A stretch of 49,885 nucleotides of DNA, taken from contig CALGOA010000139.1 in the NCBI GenBank assembly GCA_937958015.1, positions 1 through 49,885 on the forward strand, read 5' to 3'. This DNA is from an uncultured Acidimicrobiales bacterium (GTDB lineage: Bacteria > Actinomycetota > Acidimicrobiia > Acidimicrobiales > SZUA-35). The translations under genes were made by a program, and so were the position numbers. Below are positions 16,295-24,604 of this stretch, in pieces (the stretch's first letter is position 1; the number at the start of each line of letters is the position of its first letter). The notes below the pieces were generated by a model. The model was not told the DNA's origin. It saw only the letters and a program-made list of their open reading frames with translations, and did not search any database.

Positions 16295-17664
16295 CAGGCC
16301 GACGGGAACGTGGTGGAGATGGCAGCGGCTTCTGCATCGATCGTGGTGGCGGGCACGAGACCATCGGCTTCTGCTGACAGGAGTTCGGTCCACCGGTTGA
16401 CAATCTCGTCGGCTGCACCGCTGGTAAAGAGCGCCTCGGTCAGCTCGGTCACGGCCTGATCATACATTGCTGAGAACGTGTCATCGGCGAGGAACCGGCT
16501 GGCGAGGACATTGCTTCCACCAGCGCCAACACCACCGCTAGCTCCACCCCCGCCGCCGCCAGCGGCGGGGCCACCTGCGGGCCGGCTGCGGACGGCGCTC
16601 TCAGCGGGAGCGGTGTCATCGGTGGGAACGTTCCCGGCCACCGGTCGACCACCGCCCGCCTGGCCGGGGCCGCCACCATTGACGTTCGCCGTGCCGAAGG
16701 CGAGGTTGAGGTCCCATGAGACAACGGTGAACCGATCCTCGTCATAGCTGTAGTGCAGATACGAATTGTTGCCACGGCCGTCGATATCGTCGCCGTTCTG
16801 GATGAGGTCCTGGAAGGCGAGATAGGTGGCGAAACTCTCGAGGTCCAACCGCTCGCCCAACTCGGCAGCGAAGGTTGCGTCGTCGCTGTTGTTGATGAAG
16901 TCCAGGAACTCGATCAACGGATCGAGGTCGTCTTCGCCAACCTTCTGATCAAACACATCCTCGTACGAGTCCCAGTCGGTGCCTCGGTAGCTGTAGTCGC
17001 CTTCGCTGTCGGCCTTATAGAGGGCGGCTTCGTCGGCATCGAAGTTGTCTTCTTCCCAGATCTCGTCCGGATGTTCGATCGCCAGCCGCAGTTCGGCTTC
17101 GCTTCCGTTCACGATGAACGTCGTAGCCACCGGATCCTCGGCCGCAAGACCGGTGAGGGCGAGGAGTTCCTGCGCAACCGCCTCGTTCATGGCGGTTTCG
17201 GTCGAGTTGGAGCGGATCACGATGTCGTTGATGCCCTCGTAGTTCTGATCATCCACGTACTTGTCGAGCTTGATGAGCCACGGGAGGTCCTCAGGGTTGC
17301 CGGACGTCGCAGCGGTGAGTCCGAAGAGGGACGAGTTGCCCTTGAGCCGGATCCCCACGTTCTCGAATGTGGTGCCGTCGATGGTGATGGTCGCTTCGAT
17401 CCACTCCTTCTCACCCTCGCTCACGTAGACCGCGACCATTTCGTCGTAGTCGTCCTGATCGAAGTCGACGACGATGTCGTGTACGACGCTGTTGTCGAAG
17501 AAGCCGGCTGCAGAGGACACCCTCACCACCTCGCCGTCGGAGGTCGTGGTGGTCGTTTCCTGAACGGCTATGTCATCTGAGGCTTGTCCGCAGGCACCGG
17601 CGAACAGTGCTGCGGCGAGGAGTGCGGCGGTGAGTGAGCGGTTGGCGGGAGTTGGGAAGCGCAT
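16294..17664 (-). CDS. CotH-like kinase lipoprotein
   Basis: A 456-residue protein with a signal peptide and lipobox-like AGAC (Cys25), so it is probably membrane-anchored outside the cell. The CotH pattern follows: VGIRLKGNSSLFG, then PWLIKLDKYVDDQNYEGINDIVIRSNSTETAMNEAVAQELL, and WDLNLAFG. CotH proteins are atypical protein kinases. A Gly/Pro/Ala-rich segment (about residues 327-384) interrupts the domain after WDLNLAFG. The ATG at 17664 gives the signal peptide; longer frames do not. CotH, VTC and DUF4956 genes are a known neighbourhood, and here the set is complete with a two-component system. Confidence 0.85.
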   Translation of the reverse strand: MRFPTPANRSLTAALLAAALFAGACGQASDDIAVQETTTTTSDGEVVRVSSAAGFFDNSVVHDIVVDFDQDDYDEMVAVYVSEGEKEWIEATITIDGTTFENVGIRLKGNSSLFGLTAATSGNPEDLPWLIKLDKYVDDQNYEGINDIVIRSNSTETAMNEAVAQELLALTGLAAEDPVATTFIVNGSEAELRLAIEHPDEIWEEDNFDADEAALYKADSEGDYSYRGTDWDSYEDVFDQKVGEDDLDPLIEFLDFINNSDDATFAAELGERLDLESFATYLAFQDLIQNGDDIDGRGNNSYLHYSYDEDRFTVVSWDLNLAFGTANVNGGGPGQAGGGRPVAGNVPTDDTAPAESAVRSRPAGGPAAGGGGGGASGGVGAGGSNVLASRFLADDTFSAMYDQAVTELTEALFTSGAADEIVNRWTELLSAEADGLVPATTIDAEAAAISTTFPSA

Positions 17665-17874
17665 TTTGAATCGTCCTCTTGGTCGGTGTGGGGGATTTGG
17701 TCGTGATGGCGGTGCGCCTTCACGAACTTCACTTAACGGGAGCGATTTGAGGAACGGCTGCACGCTGTCTGGGAGTTCTCTGTGAGTTTCTGTCCGGAAG
17801 CTCCTAGGTGGTTCACAGAGTTCTCTCAAACTCGACGTGTCTAGTGAGGGTCAACCAATCAAAGGAGCCTTCCA
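17665..17874. promoter_or_regulatory. Divergent promoter region with repeats (cotH / DUF4956)
   Basis: About 210 bases between divergent operons. GAGTTCTCT occurs twice in direct orientation (17773-17781 and 17818-17826, 45 bases apart), and CTCTGTGA (17778-17785) has its inverted partner TCACAGAG at 17813-17820. CTTCAC is also repeated at a nine-base interval near 17719. These are reasonable candidate sites for the OmpR-type regulator encoded nearby. AAAGGAG sits just before the DUF4956 start. Exact promoters are not clear. Confidence 0.45.
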
Positions 17875-18483
17875 ATGTCCCACCTGCTGATCATCAGCGC
17901 CGACGTCATCGCCATCACGGCCTTGGTCTTCGGCCTCTACTTCCCCCGCTACCAACGCCGAGACATGGTGGTTGCGATCCTGGGACTCAACATCGGCGTA
18001 ATGGCCGTCGCCACGGCACTGGCCAACAGCGACGTGAGCGCCGGCCTTGGGCTGGGCCTCTTCGGTGTTCTCTCCATCATCCGCCTGCGCAGCTCGGAGC
18101 TCGCCCAGGAAGAGGTTGCGTACTACTTCAGTTCGTTGGCCCTGGGACTCCTCGCCGGATTCGCCGTCGATCCTCTCTGGGTCGGTCCATTGCTGATGGC
18201 GACGATCCTGATTGCACTGTTCATCGGTGACCATCCGAACCTCTTCTCCGGCAACCGTCACCAGACGGTCAATCTCGATGTGGCCTACACCGATGAGAAC
18301 CTCCTCATCACGCGGCTCGAAACCCTCCTGGGTGCCGAGGTCCTCAAACTCAACGTCAAGAAGGTCGACCTCGTAAACGACACCACCTCGGTCGACGTTC
18401 GCTTCCGGCGGCCACCGATGCGGGTCCGGCCCACGAACTCGCACGAACTGCACGACGACACCATCGTCGGAGCCGAACGATGA
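17875..18483 (+). CDS. DUF4956 membrane protein
   Basis: A 202-residue protein with about four hydrophobic segments at the N-terminal side (LLIISADVIAITALVFGLYF, MVVAILGLNIGVMAVATAL, the glycine-rich stretch AGLGLGLFGVLSIIRL, and WVGPLLMATILIALFIGD), then a soluble C-terminal region of about 75 residues. The motif GLFGVLSIIRLRSSEL is the hallmark of DUF4956. Function is unproven. Family members usually sit beside VTC-type polyphosphate polymerase and CotH genes, as here. AAAGGAG lies about eight bases before the ATG. The stop overlaps the VTC gene start (ATGA). Confidence 0.88.
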   Translation: MSHLLIISADVIAITALVFGLYFPRYQRRDMVVAILGLNIGVMAVATALANSDVSAGLGLGLFGVLSIIRLRSSELAQEEVAYYFSSLALGLLAGFAVDPLWVGPLLMATILIALFIGDHPNLFSGNRHQTVNLDVAYTDENLLITRLETLLGAEVLKLNVKKVDLVNDTTSVDVRFRRPPMRVRPTNSHELHDDTIVGAER

Positions 18484-19253
18484 CGTTGATGACGATGCCG
18501 CACAATCGGGCGGAACCCGAGGATCTGATCGCAGCGCTGCCGGCGATCTCGCTCGACAGCATCAACGGTGCCGCAGCCCTGCAGACCCGAGTGGATCGCA
18601 AATACATCCTCGACGGTGGACAATTGGTCTCGCTGCTGTCAGCTCTCGGTCACCGATTGGCCGCTCTCGAGGTGAATGGCCAACGAAGCTTTGGCTACGA
18701 ATCGGTCTACTTCGACACGGTGGATCTCGAGAGCTTTCGAGCCGCGGCCTACAAGCGGCGGCGCCGCTTCAAGGTTCGCACCCGCTCCTACGTCGATTCG
18801 TCCACCACGATGTTGGAGATCAAGACCAAGGGACAGAGGGGCGCCACCGTGAAGACTCGACGGTCTCACGAGTTCCGCGATCGGCGAAAATTGGATGCTG
18901 GGGCCCAGGACTTCATCGATTCACTGTTGGGTCGGCCCCAACTCGCTTCGTCGCTGGCCCCGGTACTGACGACCCGATATGACCGAATGACGGTGGTTGA
19001 CCTCGACGACGTCACCCGCATGACCATCGACTCGGGGCTGCGATGTGCCACACCCGACGGAGCGTCCATCGGTCTCGACAAGTTCATCGTGGAAACCAAG
19101 AGCGCCGGTGCCCCCAGCGTTGTCGATCGCCAGCTGTGGTCGCAGGGGACTCGCCCCACTCGACTCAGCAAGTTCGGTACCGGGATGGCAGCGCTCGACC
19201 CATCGCTGCCGTCGAACAAGTGGAACCGGACCCTGCAGCAGCATTTCCGGTAG
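18480..19253 (+). CDS. VTC-domain (polyphosphate-polymerase-like) protein
   Basis: A 257-residue protein of the VTC fold (triphosphate tunnel type). Visible elements: R-V-D-R-K-Y-I-L near the start, SVYFDTVDLESFR, the basic strand KRRRRFKVRTRSY, EIKTKGQRGATVKTRR, and the terminal IVETKSAG and RPTRLSKFGTGM. Alternating Lys/Arg and Glu line the tunnel in family members, which make polyphosphate or bind triphosphate. It starts inside the DUF4956 stop (ATGA), so the two products probably act together at the membrane. Polymerase activity is inferred from the family. Confidence 0.85.
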   Translation: MTLMTMPHNRAEPEDLIAALPAISLDSINGAAALQTRVDRKYILDGGQLVSLLSALGHRLAALEVNGQRSFGYESVYFDTVDLESFRAAAYKRRRRFKVRTRSYVDSSTTMLEIKTKGQRGATVKTRRSHEFRDRRKLDAGAQDFIDSLLGRPQLASSLAPVLTTRYDRMTVVDLDDVTRMTIDSGLRCATPDGASIGLDKFIVETKSAGAPSVVDRQLWSQGTRPTRLSKFGTGMAALDPSLPSNKWNRTLQQHFR

Positions 19254-19268
19254 GACGGTCAGCCGTCG

Positions 19269-19739
19269 TTAGGCGAACGCGGAACGCAGGTTCGCCATCG
19301 TTGTCTCGCACGCCTTCTGCAGGTTCTCACAGCGCCCTTCGATCCTGCCCGGATACACGTCGGGCATCGAGAGCAACGGAGCATCGAACGTTTCGGTGAC
19401 GGTGCAACTGTCCGGGCCGGTCGACACGATGTCATATCGCCACGTCGTCGCATGCTCGAACTTCGGCGGGACGACGTAGGCGAACGCCCGACCGCGGTCG
19501 GCGACCGTCACTTCGCAGTCGGCATGCCACTCGTAGTCACGGGCCCGGTTGAAGCCCCGGAATCTGACGCCGACCGCGACGGCGGTGGCGTCCCCTAGGA
19601 ACTCGCACCGCTCATTCTCGGGGCTTAACGTCGGTAGGCGGTCGAGGTCGATCAGGAAGGCGTAGACGTCCTCGGCGGAGGCGTCGACCTCAACGGAGGC
19701 GGAGCCGGTCGTCGGATACTCAGGCGCTGGTTCGGTCAT
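19269..19739 (-). CDS. SRPBCC-family protein
   Basis: A 156-residue START/Bet v1-like (SRPBCC) domain: SASVEVDASAEDVYAFLIDLDRLPTLSPENERCEFLG at the start, a central strand set, and the long C-terminal helix RIEGRCENLQKACETTMANL. These proteins bind hydrophobic ligands or act as cyclases or hydrolases. No catalytic residue identifies a reaction. The ATG at 19739 fits the domain edge; ATG 19772 would add 11 residues. It converges with the VTC gene and is divergent from an SDR. Confidence 0.75.
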   Translation of the reverse strand: MTEPAPEYPTTGSASVEVDASAEDVYAFLIDLDRLPTLSPENERCEFLGDATAVAVGVRFRGFNRARDYEWHADCEVTVADRGRAFAYVVPPKFEHATTWRYDIVSTGPDSCTVTETFDAPLLSMPDVYPGRIEGRCENLQKACETTMANLRSAFA

Positions 19740-19846
19740 CGACGCAGTGTGGTCGATGCTCCCAGTCGCCATGCAATCAGAAGCAAGTGCGATGAAGTGG
19801 GGGTCCGTTGCAGGGATAGGCCGATGACGCTGATACAACCGTCCGT

Positions 19847-20701
19847 ATGCACGATCTGAACGGCAGGACCGCGGTCATTACCGGCGCAGCTAGTGGTATC
19901 GGTCTGGCGCTGGCACACCGCTTAGGTGCCGCTGGTATGAACCTCGTGTTGGGGGACCTCGAACGGTCGACACTCGATGCCGCCGTTGCCGAGTTGACCG
20001 ATGCTGGCTTCCCGGTTGCGGCCACGGAGCTGGATGTGAGTGATCTCGATCAGGTGATTGCGTTTGAGTCGTTCTCGCGGGAGAGCTTTGGGAACGTGCA
20101 CCTGCTGTGTAACAACGCTGGCGTTGGGGCCGGCGGACCGGTCCACGATCTCAACAATCTGGATCTGTGGAAATGGACGATAGATATCGACCTTTGGGGT
20201 GTCATCTATGGCTGCAAGGTGTTCCTTTCCAACATGATCGACCACGGCGAGGCCGCACATGTGGTGAACACCGCATCGATGGCCGGCCACCTCTCCATAC
20301 CGATGATGGGCCCCTACAGCATTGCCAAGTACGGCGTGGTGGCGCTCTCGGAGACGATGTCCAAGGAAATGCAGATGCTCAAGACCAACGTCGGCGTCTC
20401 CGTACTGTGTCCAGCGTTTGTCGACACGAACATCGCGACGAGCGACCGAAACCTCCCGACCGAGATCCGCGCCGCTCACAACATGCCGTCCCCGGGGTCG
20501 ATGCCCAGCAGGACACAAAGCAAGATCGAACAGCTGGTCGCAGCCGGGATTCCCACAAGCGACGTCGCCGATGCCGTGCACGACGCAGTGATTGAAGACA
20601 GGTTCTGGATCCTCACCCATCCCGAGACTCGGCAGGAGGTCACCGACCGGGCCCAGCAGATCGTGGAAGGAATCAACCCAACCCTCGGAGGCCTTTTCTG
20701 A
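19847..20701 (+). CDS. Short-chain dehydrogenase/reductase
   Basis: A 284-residue classical SDR: the NAD(P) motif TGAASGIG near residue 12, NNAGVG in the fourth strand, catalytic Ser in NTASMAGH and Tyr-x-x-x-Lys in YSIAKYG. It oxidises or reduces a carbinol or ketone. A C-terminal extension of about 30 residues, including RFWILTHPETRQ, is common in actinobacterial SDRs of this group. Start ATG 19847. It stands close to the acyl-CoA dehydrogenase, suggesting a role in lipid or steroid-like side-chain metabolism, which is inference only. Confidence 0.85.
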   Translation: MHDLNGRTAVITGAASGIGLALAHRLGAAGMNLVLGDLERSTLDAAVAELTDAGFPVAATELDVSDLDQVIAFESFSRESFGNVHLLCNNAGVGAGGPVHDLNNLDLWKWTIDIDLWGVIYGCKVFLSNMIDHGEAAHVVNTASMAGHLSIPMMGPYSIAKYGVVALSETMSKEMQMLKTNVGVSVLCPAFVDTNIATSDRNLPTEIRAAHNMPSPGSMPSRTQSKIEQLVAAGIPTSDVADAVHDAVIEDRFWILTHPETRQEVTDRAQQIVEGINPTLGGLF

Positions 20702-20727
20702 CACCCGTCGCTGCTGCGGCTTGGTGG

Positions 20728-22026
20728 TTAGTAGTCGGCGGCCTCACGGTCGAGGTATTTCGCAAACTTGGCTCGAGCGGCCGCGGTGCGGGCCGGAAGA
20801 TGGGCGCTGGGCCACAGACCGTCGACCGGCTTGTGTTCGCGTAGGACCTGACGGGCAACCGTGGTCTTGTGCACCTCGGTTGGACCGTCGGCCAGTGCCA
20901 TCACTTCGGAGTTGATGAGCATCTTGGTGAACGGCATCTCATTTGAGACACCGAGGGCACCGTGTAGATGCATCGCCCGAAGCACAACGTCGTGGTAGAC
21001 CTTTGGCATCGCCACCTTCACGGCCGAGATGTCCTTGCGTACCTTTCGGTAGTCGTTGTACTTGTCGATTCGCCAGGCGGTGCGAAGAACGAGCAGCTTG
21101 AATTGCTCGATCTCGATCCACGTGTCGGCGATCTGTTCCTGCACAACACCGAGTGAGGCCAGCGGTCCGTTGCGGGTCTGTCGAGACAGAGCTCGTTCAC
21201 ACATCATGTCGAATGCGGCTTCAACTTGAGCGATGGTTCTCATGGCGTGATGGATGCGGCCACCACCGAGGCGCACCTGAGCGATGGCGAACGCGGTGCC
21301 CGGGTCGCCGAGAAGATGATCGTCGGTCAGGCGGACGTTGTCGTAGTGCATATAACCGTGGCTACCCGCCTCGGCCGGCTCACCCCCAATGGCGGTGTTG
21401 CGGATGATGTTCACCCCCGGCGTCTCGGCTGGAACGATGAACATCGACATACCTTCATAGGCGCTGACGTCGGGGTTGGTCACCGCCATCACGATGAAGA
21501 AGCTGGCGTACCTGGCGTTAGAGGAGAACCACTTTTCTCCGTTGAGCACCCACTCGTCGCCATCCTTCGTTGCGTTGGTGGTGAACAGCGTGGGGTCGGC
21601 TCCACCGTGGGGCTCGGTCATCGAGTAACACGAACTGACCTTGCCGTCGAGGAGCGGTTGGAGGTAACGCTCCTTCTGGGCGTTACTGCCGTAGTGGGCG
21701 AGGATCTCGGCGTTGCCACTGTCGGGGGCCTGGCAACCGAAGACCGTTGGCGCAAATCGCGATCGGCCCAGGATCTGATTCATTAGAGCCAACTTCAACT
21801 GGCCGTACCCGGGTCCGCCGAGTTCGGGCCCGAGGTGGCAGGCCCACAAACCGCGGTGCCGTACCTGATCCTGAAGCGGACCGATCAGCTCCCGCGCCAA
21901 CTCGTCGGACTTGTCGTACTCGTCTCCCAGTACAAGGTCCAGCGGCTGTACCTCGTTCGTCACGAAGCCATCCATCCAATCGAGCTGTTGTTGAAATTCA
22001 GGGTCGGTCTCAAAATCCCACGCCAC
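20728..22026 (-). CDS. Acyl-CoA dehydrogenase
   Basis: A 432-residue FAD-dependent acyl-CoA dehydrogenase: SCYSMTEPHGGADPTLF is the central flavin/substrate strand, EKWFSSNARYASFFIVM follows, RIHHAMRTIAQ and the C-terminal MHLHGALGVSNEMPF and ADGPTEVHKTTVA complete the pattern. The frame begins with a TTG at 22038, but the GTG at 22026 lies six bases after GGAG, so I prefer it. It introduces an alpha-beta double bond into an unknown acyl-CoA. Divergent from an SDR gene. Confidence 0.87.
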   Translation of the reverse strand: MAWDFETDPEFQQQLDWMDGFVTNEVQPLDLVLGDEYDKSDELARELIGPLQDQVRHRGLWACHLGPELGGPGYGQLKLALMNQILGRSRFAPTVFGCQAPDSGNAEILAHYGSNAQKERYLQPLLDGKVSSCYSMTEPHGGADPTLFTTNATKDGDEWVLNGEKWFSSNARYASFFIVMAVTNPDVSAYEGMSMFIVPAETPGVNIIRNTAIGGEPAEAGSHGYMHYDNVRLTDDHLLGDPGTAFAIAQVRLGGGRIHHAMRTIAQVEAAFDMMCERALSRQTRNGPLASLGVVQEQIADTWIEIEQFKLLVLRTAWRIDKYNDYRKVRKDISAVKVAMPKVYHDVVLRAMHLHGALGVSNEMPFTKMLINSEVMALADGPTEVHKTTVARQVLREHKPVDGLWPSAHLPARTAAARAKFAKYLDREAADY

Positions 22027-22041
22027 GTTGGTCTCCAATCG

Positions 22042-22110
22042 AGTTGGGTCTTGAATACCACTTCAGGCGACGAGACCATCAAAGCGCCGCCAAACTATGC
22101 CGACCCAACT
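22042..22110. promoter_or_regulatory. Spaced inverted repeat in divergent promoter
   Basis: AGTTGGGTC at 22042-22050 and GACCCAACT at 22102-22110 are perfect nine-base inverted copies 51 bases apart, bracketing the gap between the divergent acyl-CoA dehydrogenase and SDR genes. The second copy is just upstream of the SDR ribosome-binding site GAAGGA. This could be a two-site operator for a regulator that is not adjacent, or chance. Confidence 0.35.
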
Positions 22111-22126
22111 ACGCGAAGGAAGTCGT

Positions 22127-22882
22127 ATGACCGACGAACTACTGGACTTCAACGGCCAGGTCGCTCTGATAACTGGCGGAAGTCGAGGACTGGGCCGCCA
22201 GATGGCCCTCGCTCTTGCGGCCCGGGGTGCGAATGTGATCGTTGCCAGCCGCAAGATCGATCCATGCGTTGAGGTGGCGCGAGAGATCGAAGCGTTGGGG
22301 CAAGAGGCGCTGCCCTATGCCTGCCACGTCGGCGATTGGGATCAGATCGACGCACTGGTTGGTGCGGCGTATGAACGTTTCGGCAAGCTCGACATTCTCA
22401 TCAACAACGCGGGCATGTCGCCCCTCTATGAAAACCTTTCCGACGTTTCATCGGAGCTGTTCGACAAGGTCATCGCAGTCAATCTCAAAGGGCCATTCCG
22501 TTTGATGGCGGTTGTAGGTGAGCGGATGGTTGAAGCTGGCGGCGGTTCGATCATCAACGTGAGCAGCATCGCGTCCCAGCAACCGACGCCGCATGCCGAA
22601 CCCTACGGTGCTGCCAAGGCTGGTCTTAACGCCCTGACCCGATCCTTCGCGTTTTCGTTGGGTCCCTCGGTCAGGGTGAACTGCATCGTTGCCGGGCCAT
22701 TCCTCACCGACATCTCGAACGCCTGGGATATGGACGTCTTTAATCAGACCGCGCAAGTCGACTACGCCGTCGGTCGCGGCGGCGAACCCGAAGAGATCGT
22801 AGGTGCCGCTCTGTATCTAGCCAGCCGTACCAGTTCCTTCACCACCGGCACGGTGATGCGGGTCGACGGCGGAGGTCGTTAG
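22127..22882 (+). CDS. Short-chain dehydrogenase/reductase
   Basis: A 251-residue classical SDR with TGGSRGLG, NNAGMSP, catalytic Ser in NVSSIASQ, Y-G-A-A-K and the C-terminal TGTVMRVDGGGR. Its length and end match 3-oxoacyl reductase-like and gluconate-type members; substrate not identifiable. The ATG at 22127 follows GAAGGA and is preferred to the in-frame ATG at 22097. It lies head-to-head with the acyl-CoA dehydrogenase and converges with the MarR gene. Confidence 0.88.
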   Translation: MTDELLDFNGQVALITGGSRGLGRQMALALAARGANVIVASRKIDPCVEVAREIEALGQEALPYACHVGDWDQIDALVGAAYERFGKLDILINNAGMSPLYENLSDVSSELFDKVIAVNLKGPFRLMAVVGERMVEAGGGSIINVSSIASQQPTPHAEPYGAAKAGLNALTRSFAFSLGPSVRVNCIVAGPFLTDISNAWDMDVFNQTAQVDYAVGRGGEPEEIVGAALYLASRTSSFTTGTVMRVDGGGR

Positions 22883-22929
22883 CTCGCGATCGTCGCGTGG
22901 ATGGCCTCGGCTGCCGTCGTTGGAGGGGG

Positions 22930-23400
22930 TCAACCCTCGTCCGGTAGATCAGCCACGTGTCGGGCCAGCCGTCGGAGCAGCCCGTCGAGTTGGACCCGCT
23001 CGTCGGCATCCAAAGGGCTGAGCACCACCTCTTGGCGCTCTGCGAGTCGAGCTGCGATCTGCTCGTGAAGCGCACGCCCCTCCGGTGTGATGGTGAGCAG
23101 GGCCTGACGTCCATCACTGGGGTCGGGGGACCGATCGAGGTATCCCTCTGCCAACATCCGATGGACCGCACGCGAGATCGAGTTTCGGGGTCGGCGGGTG
23201 ATCCGCGAGACATCCTGAGCGCTCAATGTTGGATAGTGGGCGAGACACATGAGCAGGTGGTACTCGGCCCGGATTACACCGAAGTCGCGGCGAACCTGAT
23301 CGTACGTAGGAACGATGATCGCGTTGATCAGATACGACATTCGATAGGCGTCGCGGAAGGCGATTTCGTCAAAGATCGTTTCGGGATCGGGGGCGTCCAT
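22930..23400 (-). CDS. MarR-family transcriptional regulator
   Basis: A 156-residue winged-helix protein: N-terminal dimerisation helices, recognition region TLSAQDVSRITRRPRNSISRAVHRMLAEGYLDR, wing DPSDGRQALLTITPEGRAL, and a C-terminal helix pair. MarR proteins usually repress neighbouring catabolic genes and release DNA on binding a phenolic or other small ligand. ATG 23400 is chosen, as the longer frame to 23490 would overlap the divergent methyltransferase gene. Its target is likely the three-gene operon that starts at 23489. Confidence 0.87.
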   Translation of the reverse strand: MDAPDPETIFDEIAFRDAYRMSYLINAIIVPTYDQVRRDFGVIRAEYHLLMCLAHYPTLSAQDVSRITRRPRNSISRAVHRMLAEGYLDRSPDPSDGRQALLTITPEGRALHEQIAARLAERQEVVLSPLDADERVQLDGLLRRLARHVADLPDEG

Positions 23401-23431
23401 GAAAATTGACTCTAGATGCTGCTCGACATTT

Positions 23432-23445
23432 GTTCCGAGTGGAAC
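23432..23445. promoter_or_regulatory. Possible MarR operator
   Basis: GTTCC (23432-23436) and GGAAC (23441-23445) form a short inverted repeat in the middle of the 88-base gap between the divergent MarR gene and the methyltransferase operon. The position suits an operator controlling both; the arms are short, so this is tentative. Confidence 0.3.
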
Positions 23446-23488
23446 TACTTTCCCGGAAGACACGTTCCAATACTTCACGAGGTCGTCC

Positions 23489-24604
23489 ATGCCTGAGCTC
23501 GGAATCCACTCGCAACTGCGGCGATCGCCGTTCTATGAAGCCACGATCGCCGAAGGTGCGTCGGCCTTCATTCCCTACAACGAGATGCTCCTCCCTCTGG
23601 GTTACACCGATCCCGAGGCCGAGTACCGACGGCTTACCGAGGGTGTCGCAATGTGGGATGTCGGAGCGGAACGTCAGGTTCAGCTTCGGGGTCCAGACGC
23701 ATCCGAACTGGCGCAGGTGCTGGCAGCGCGGGACCTGTCAAAGGCGGTTGTCGGCCAGGGCAAGTACGTGGCGCTGTGCGATCACGCAGGCTCGATTCTC
23801 AACGACCCCATCGCCCTGAAGATCGATGACGACTGCTGGTGGTTATCGATTGCGAATTCCGACGTGGGTCTGTGGGCCCGGTGTGTTGCAGCAGAACGCG
23901 GGATGCAGGTCGAGGTGTCCGAGCCCGATGTATCACCGCTTGCGGTCCAGGGTCCAGACGCCGAGGATGTTGTTGCGGCGTTGATCGGCGACTGGGTTCG
24001 AGACCTTCGCTACTTCTGGTTCGGTGATGCTGAAATCGACGGGATCCCATTGAAGGTCGCTCGATCCGGCTGGTCCAAGCAGGGTGGGTTTGAGCTGTAT
24101 CTCACGGATGGGTCACGCGGTCTCGATCTTTGGCGAATCGTGAAGGAGGCGGGGGCACCGTGGGATATCGGGCCGGGAAACCCGACCCCGAGCGAGCGAA
24201 TTGAAAACGGCTTGCTGTCGTGGGGTGGCGATTGTGATCGTCAGACCAATCCGTTTGAGGTGCGCTTGGGGCGATTCGTCGACCTCGATGTGCCCGACGA
24301 TGTGATCGGCATCCAGGCACTCCGCCGGATCAGTGCCGAAGGTCCGGCGCGACATCAGCTCGGAATCGTGCTCGAGGGAGACGATCCGCGCCCCGGCCAT
24401 TCCGTTTGGTTCGATGTTCTCGTCGATGGCACCAAGATCGGCGACATGACCAACGGCACCTGGAGCTACAAGCTCGAACGCAACATCGGGTTCGGACTGG
24501 TGGGAGCGAACCATCAGATTGGCGATTCGGTCCAGGTTCAACTGGACGACGAAATCGTGCCCGGCAAACTGACCGACATTCCCTTCCGAGTTGAGGACCG
24601 ATGA
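23489..24604 (+). CDS. DmdA-like GcvT-family tetrahydrofolate-dependent methyltransferase
   Basis: A 371-residue protein of the aminomethyltransferase (GcvT) fold. From memory it follows the DMSP demethylase DmdA of Pelagibacter closely: RRSPFYEATIAEGASAF and YNEMLLP at the start, ARDLSK, LNDPIALK, the W/Y-S-K-Q-G-G-F-E motif (W195-SKQGGFE202), LLSWGGD, TNPFE and a DVIG stretch. DmdA moves a methyl group from dimethylsulfoniopropionate to tetrahydrofolate. Close relatives also act on methoxy or N-methyl compounds, so the substrate is open. First gene of an operon with PanB-like and Rieske genes, joined by four-base ATGA overlap. Confidence 0.85.
   Translation: MPELGIHSQLRRSPFYEATIAEGASAFIPYNEMLLPLGYTDPEAEYRRLTEGVAMWDVGAERQVQLRGPDASELAQVLAARDLSKAVVGQGKYVALCDHAGSILNDPIALKIDDDCWWLSIANSDVGLWARCVAAERGMQVEVSEPDVSPLAVQGPDAEDVVAALIGDWVRDLRYFWFGDAEIDGIPLKVARSGWSKQGGFELYLTDGSRGLDLWRIVKEAGAPWDIGPGNPTPSERIENGLLSWGGDCDRQTNPFEVRLGRFVDLDVPDDVIGIQALRRISAEGPARHQLGIVLEGDDPRPGHSVWFDVLVDGTKIGDMTNGTWSYKLERNIGFGLVGANHQIGDSVQVQLDDEIVPGKLTDIPFRVEDR

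Noticed and set aside
23489-24604. Naming the gene dmdA outright
   Set aside because: Similarity is by eye from memory; dmdB-D are absent here and related GcvT proteins have other substrates.
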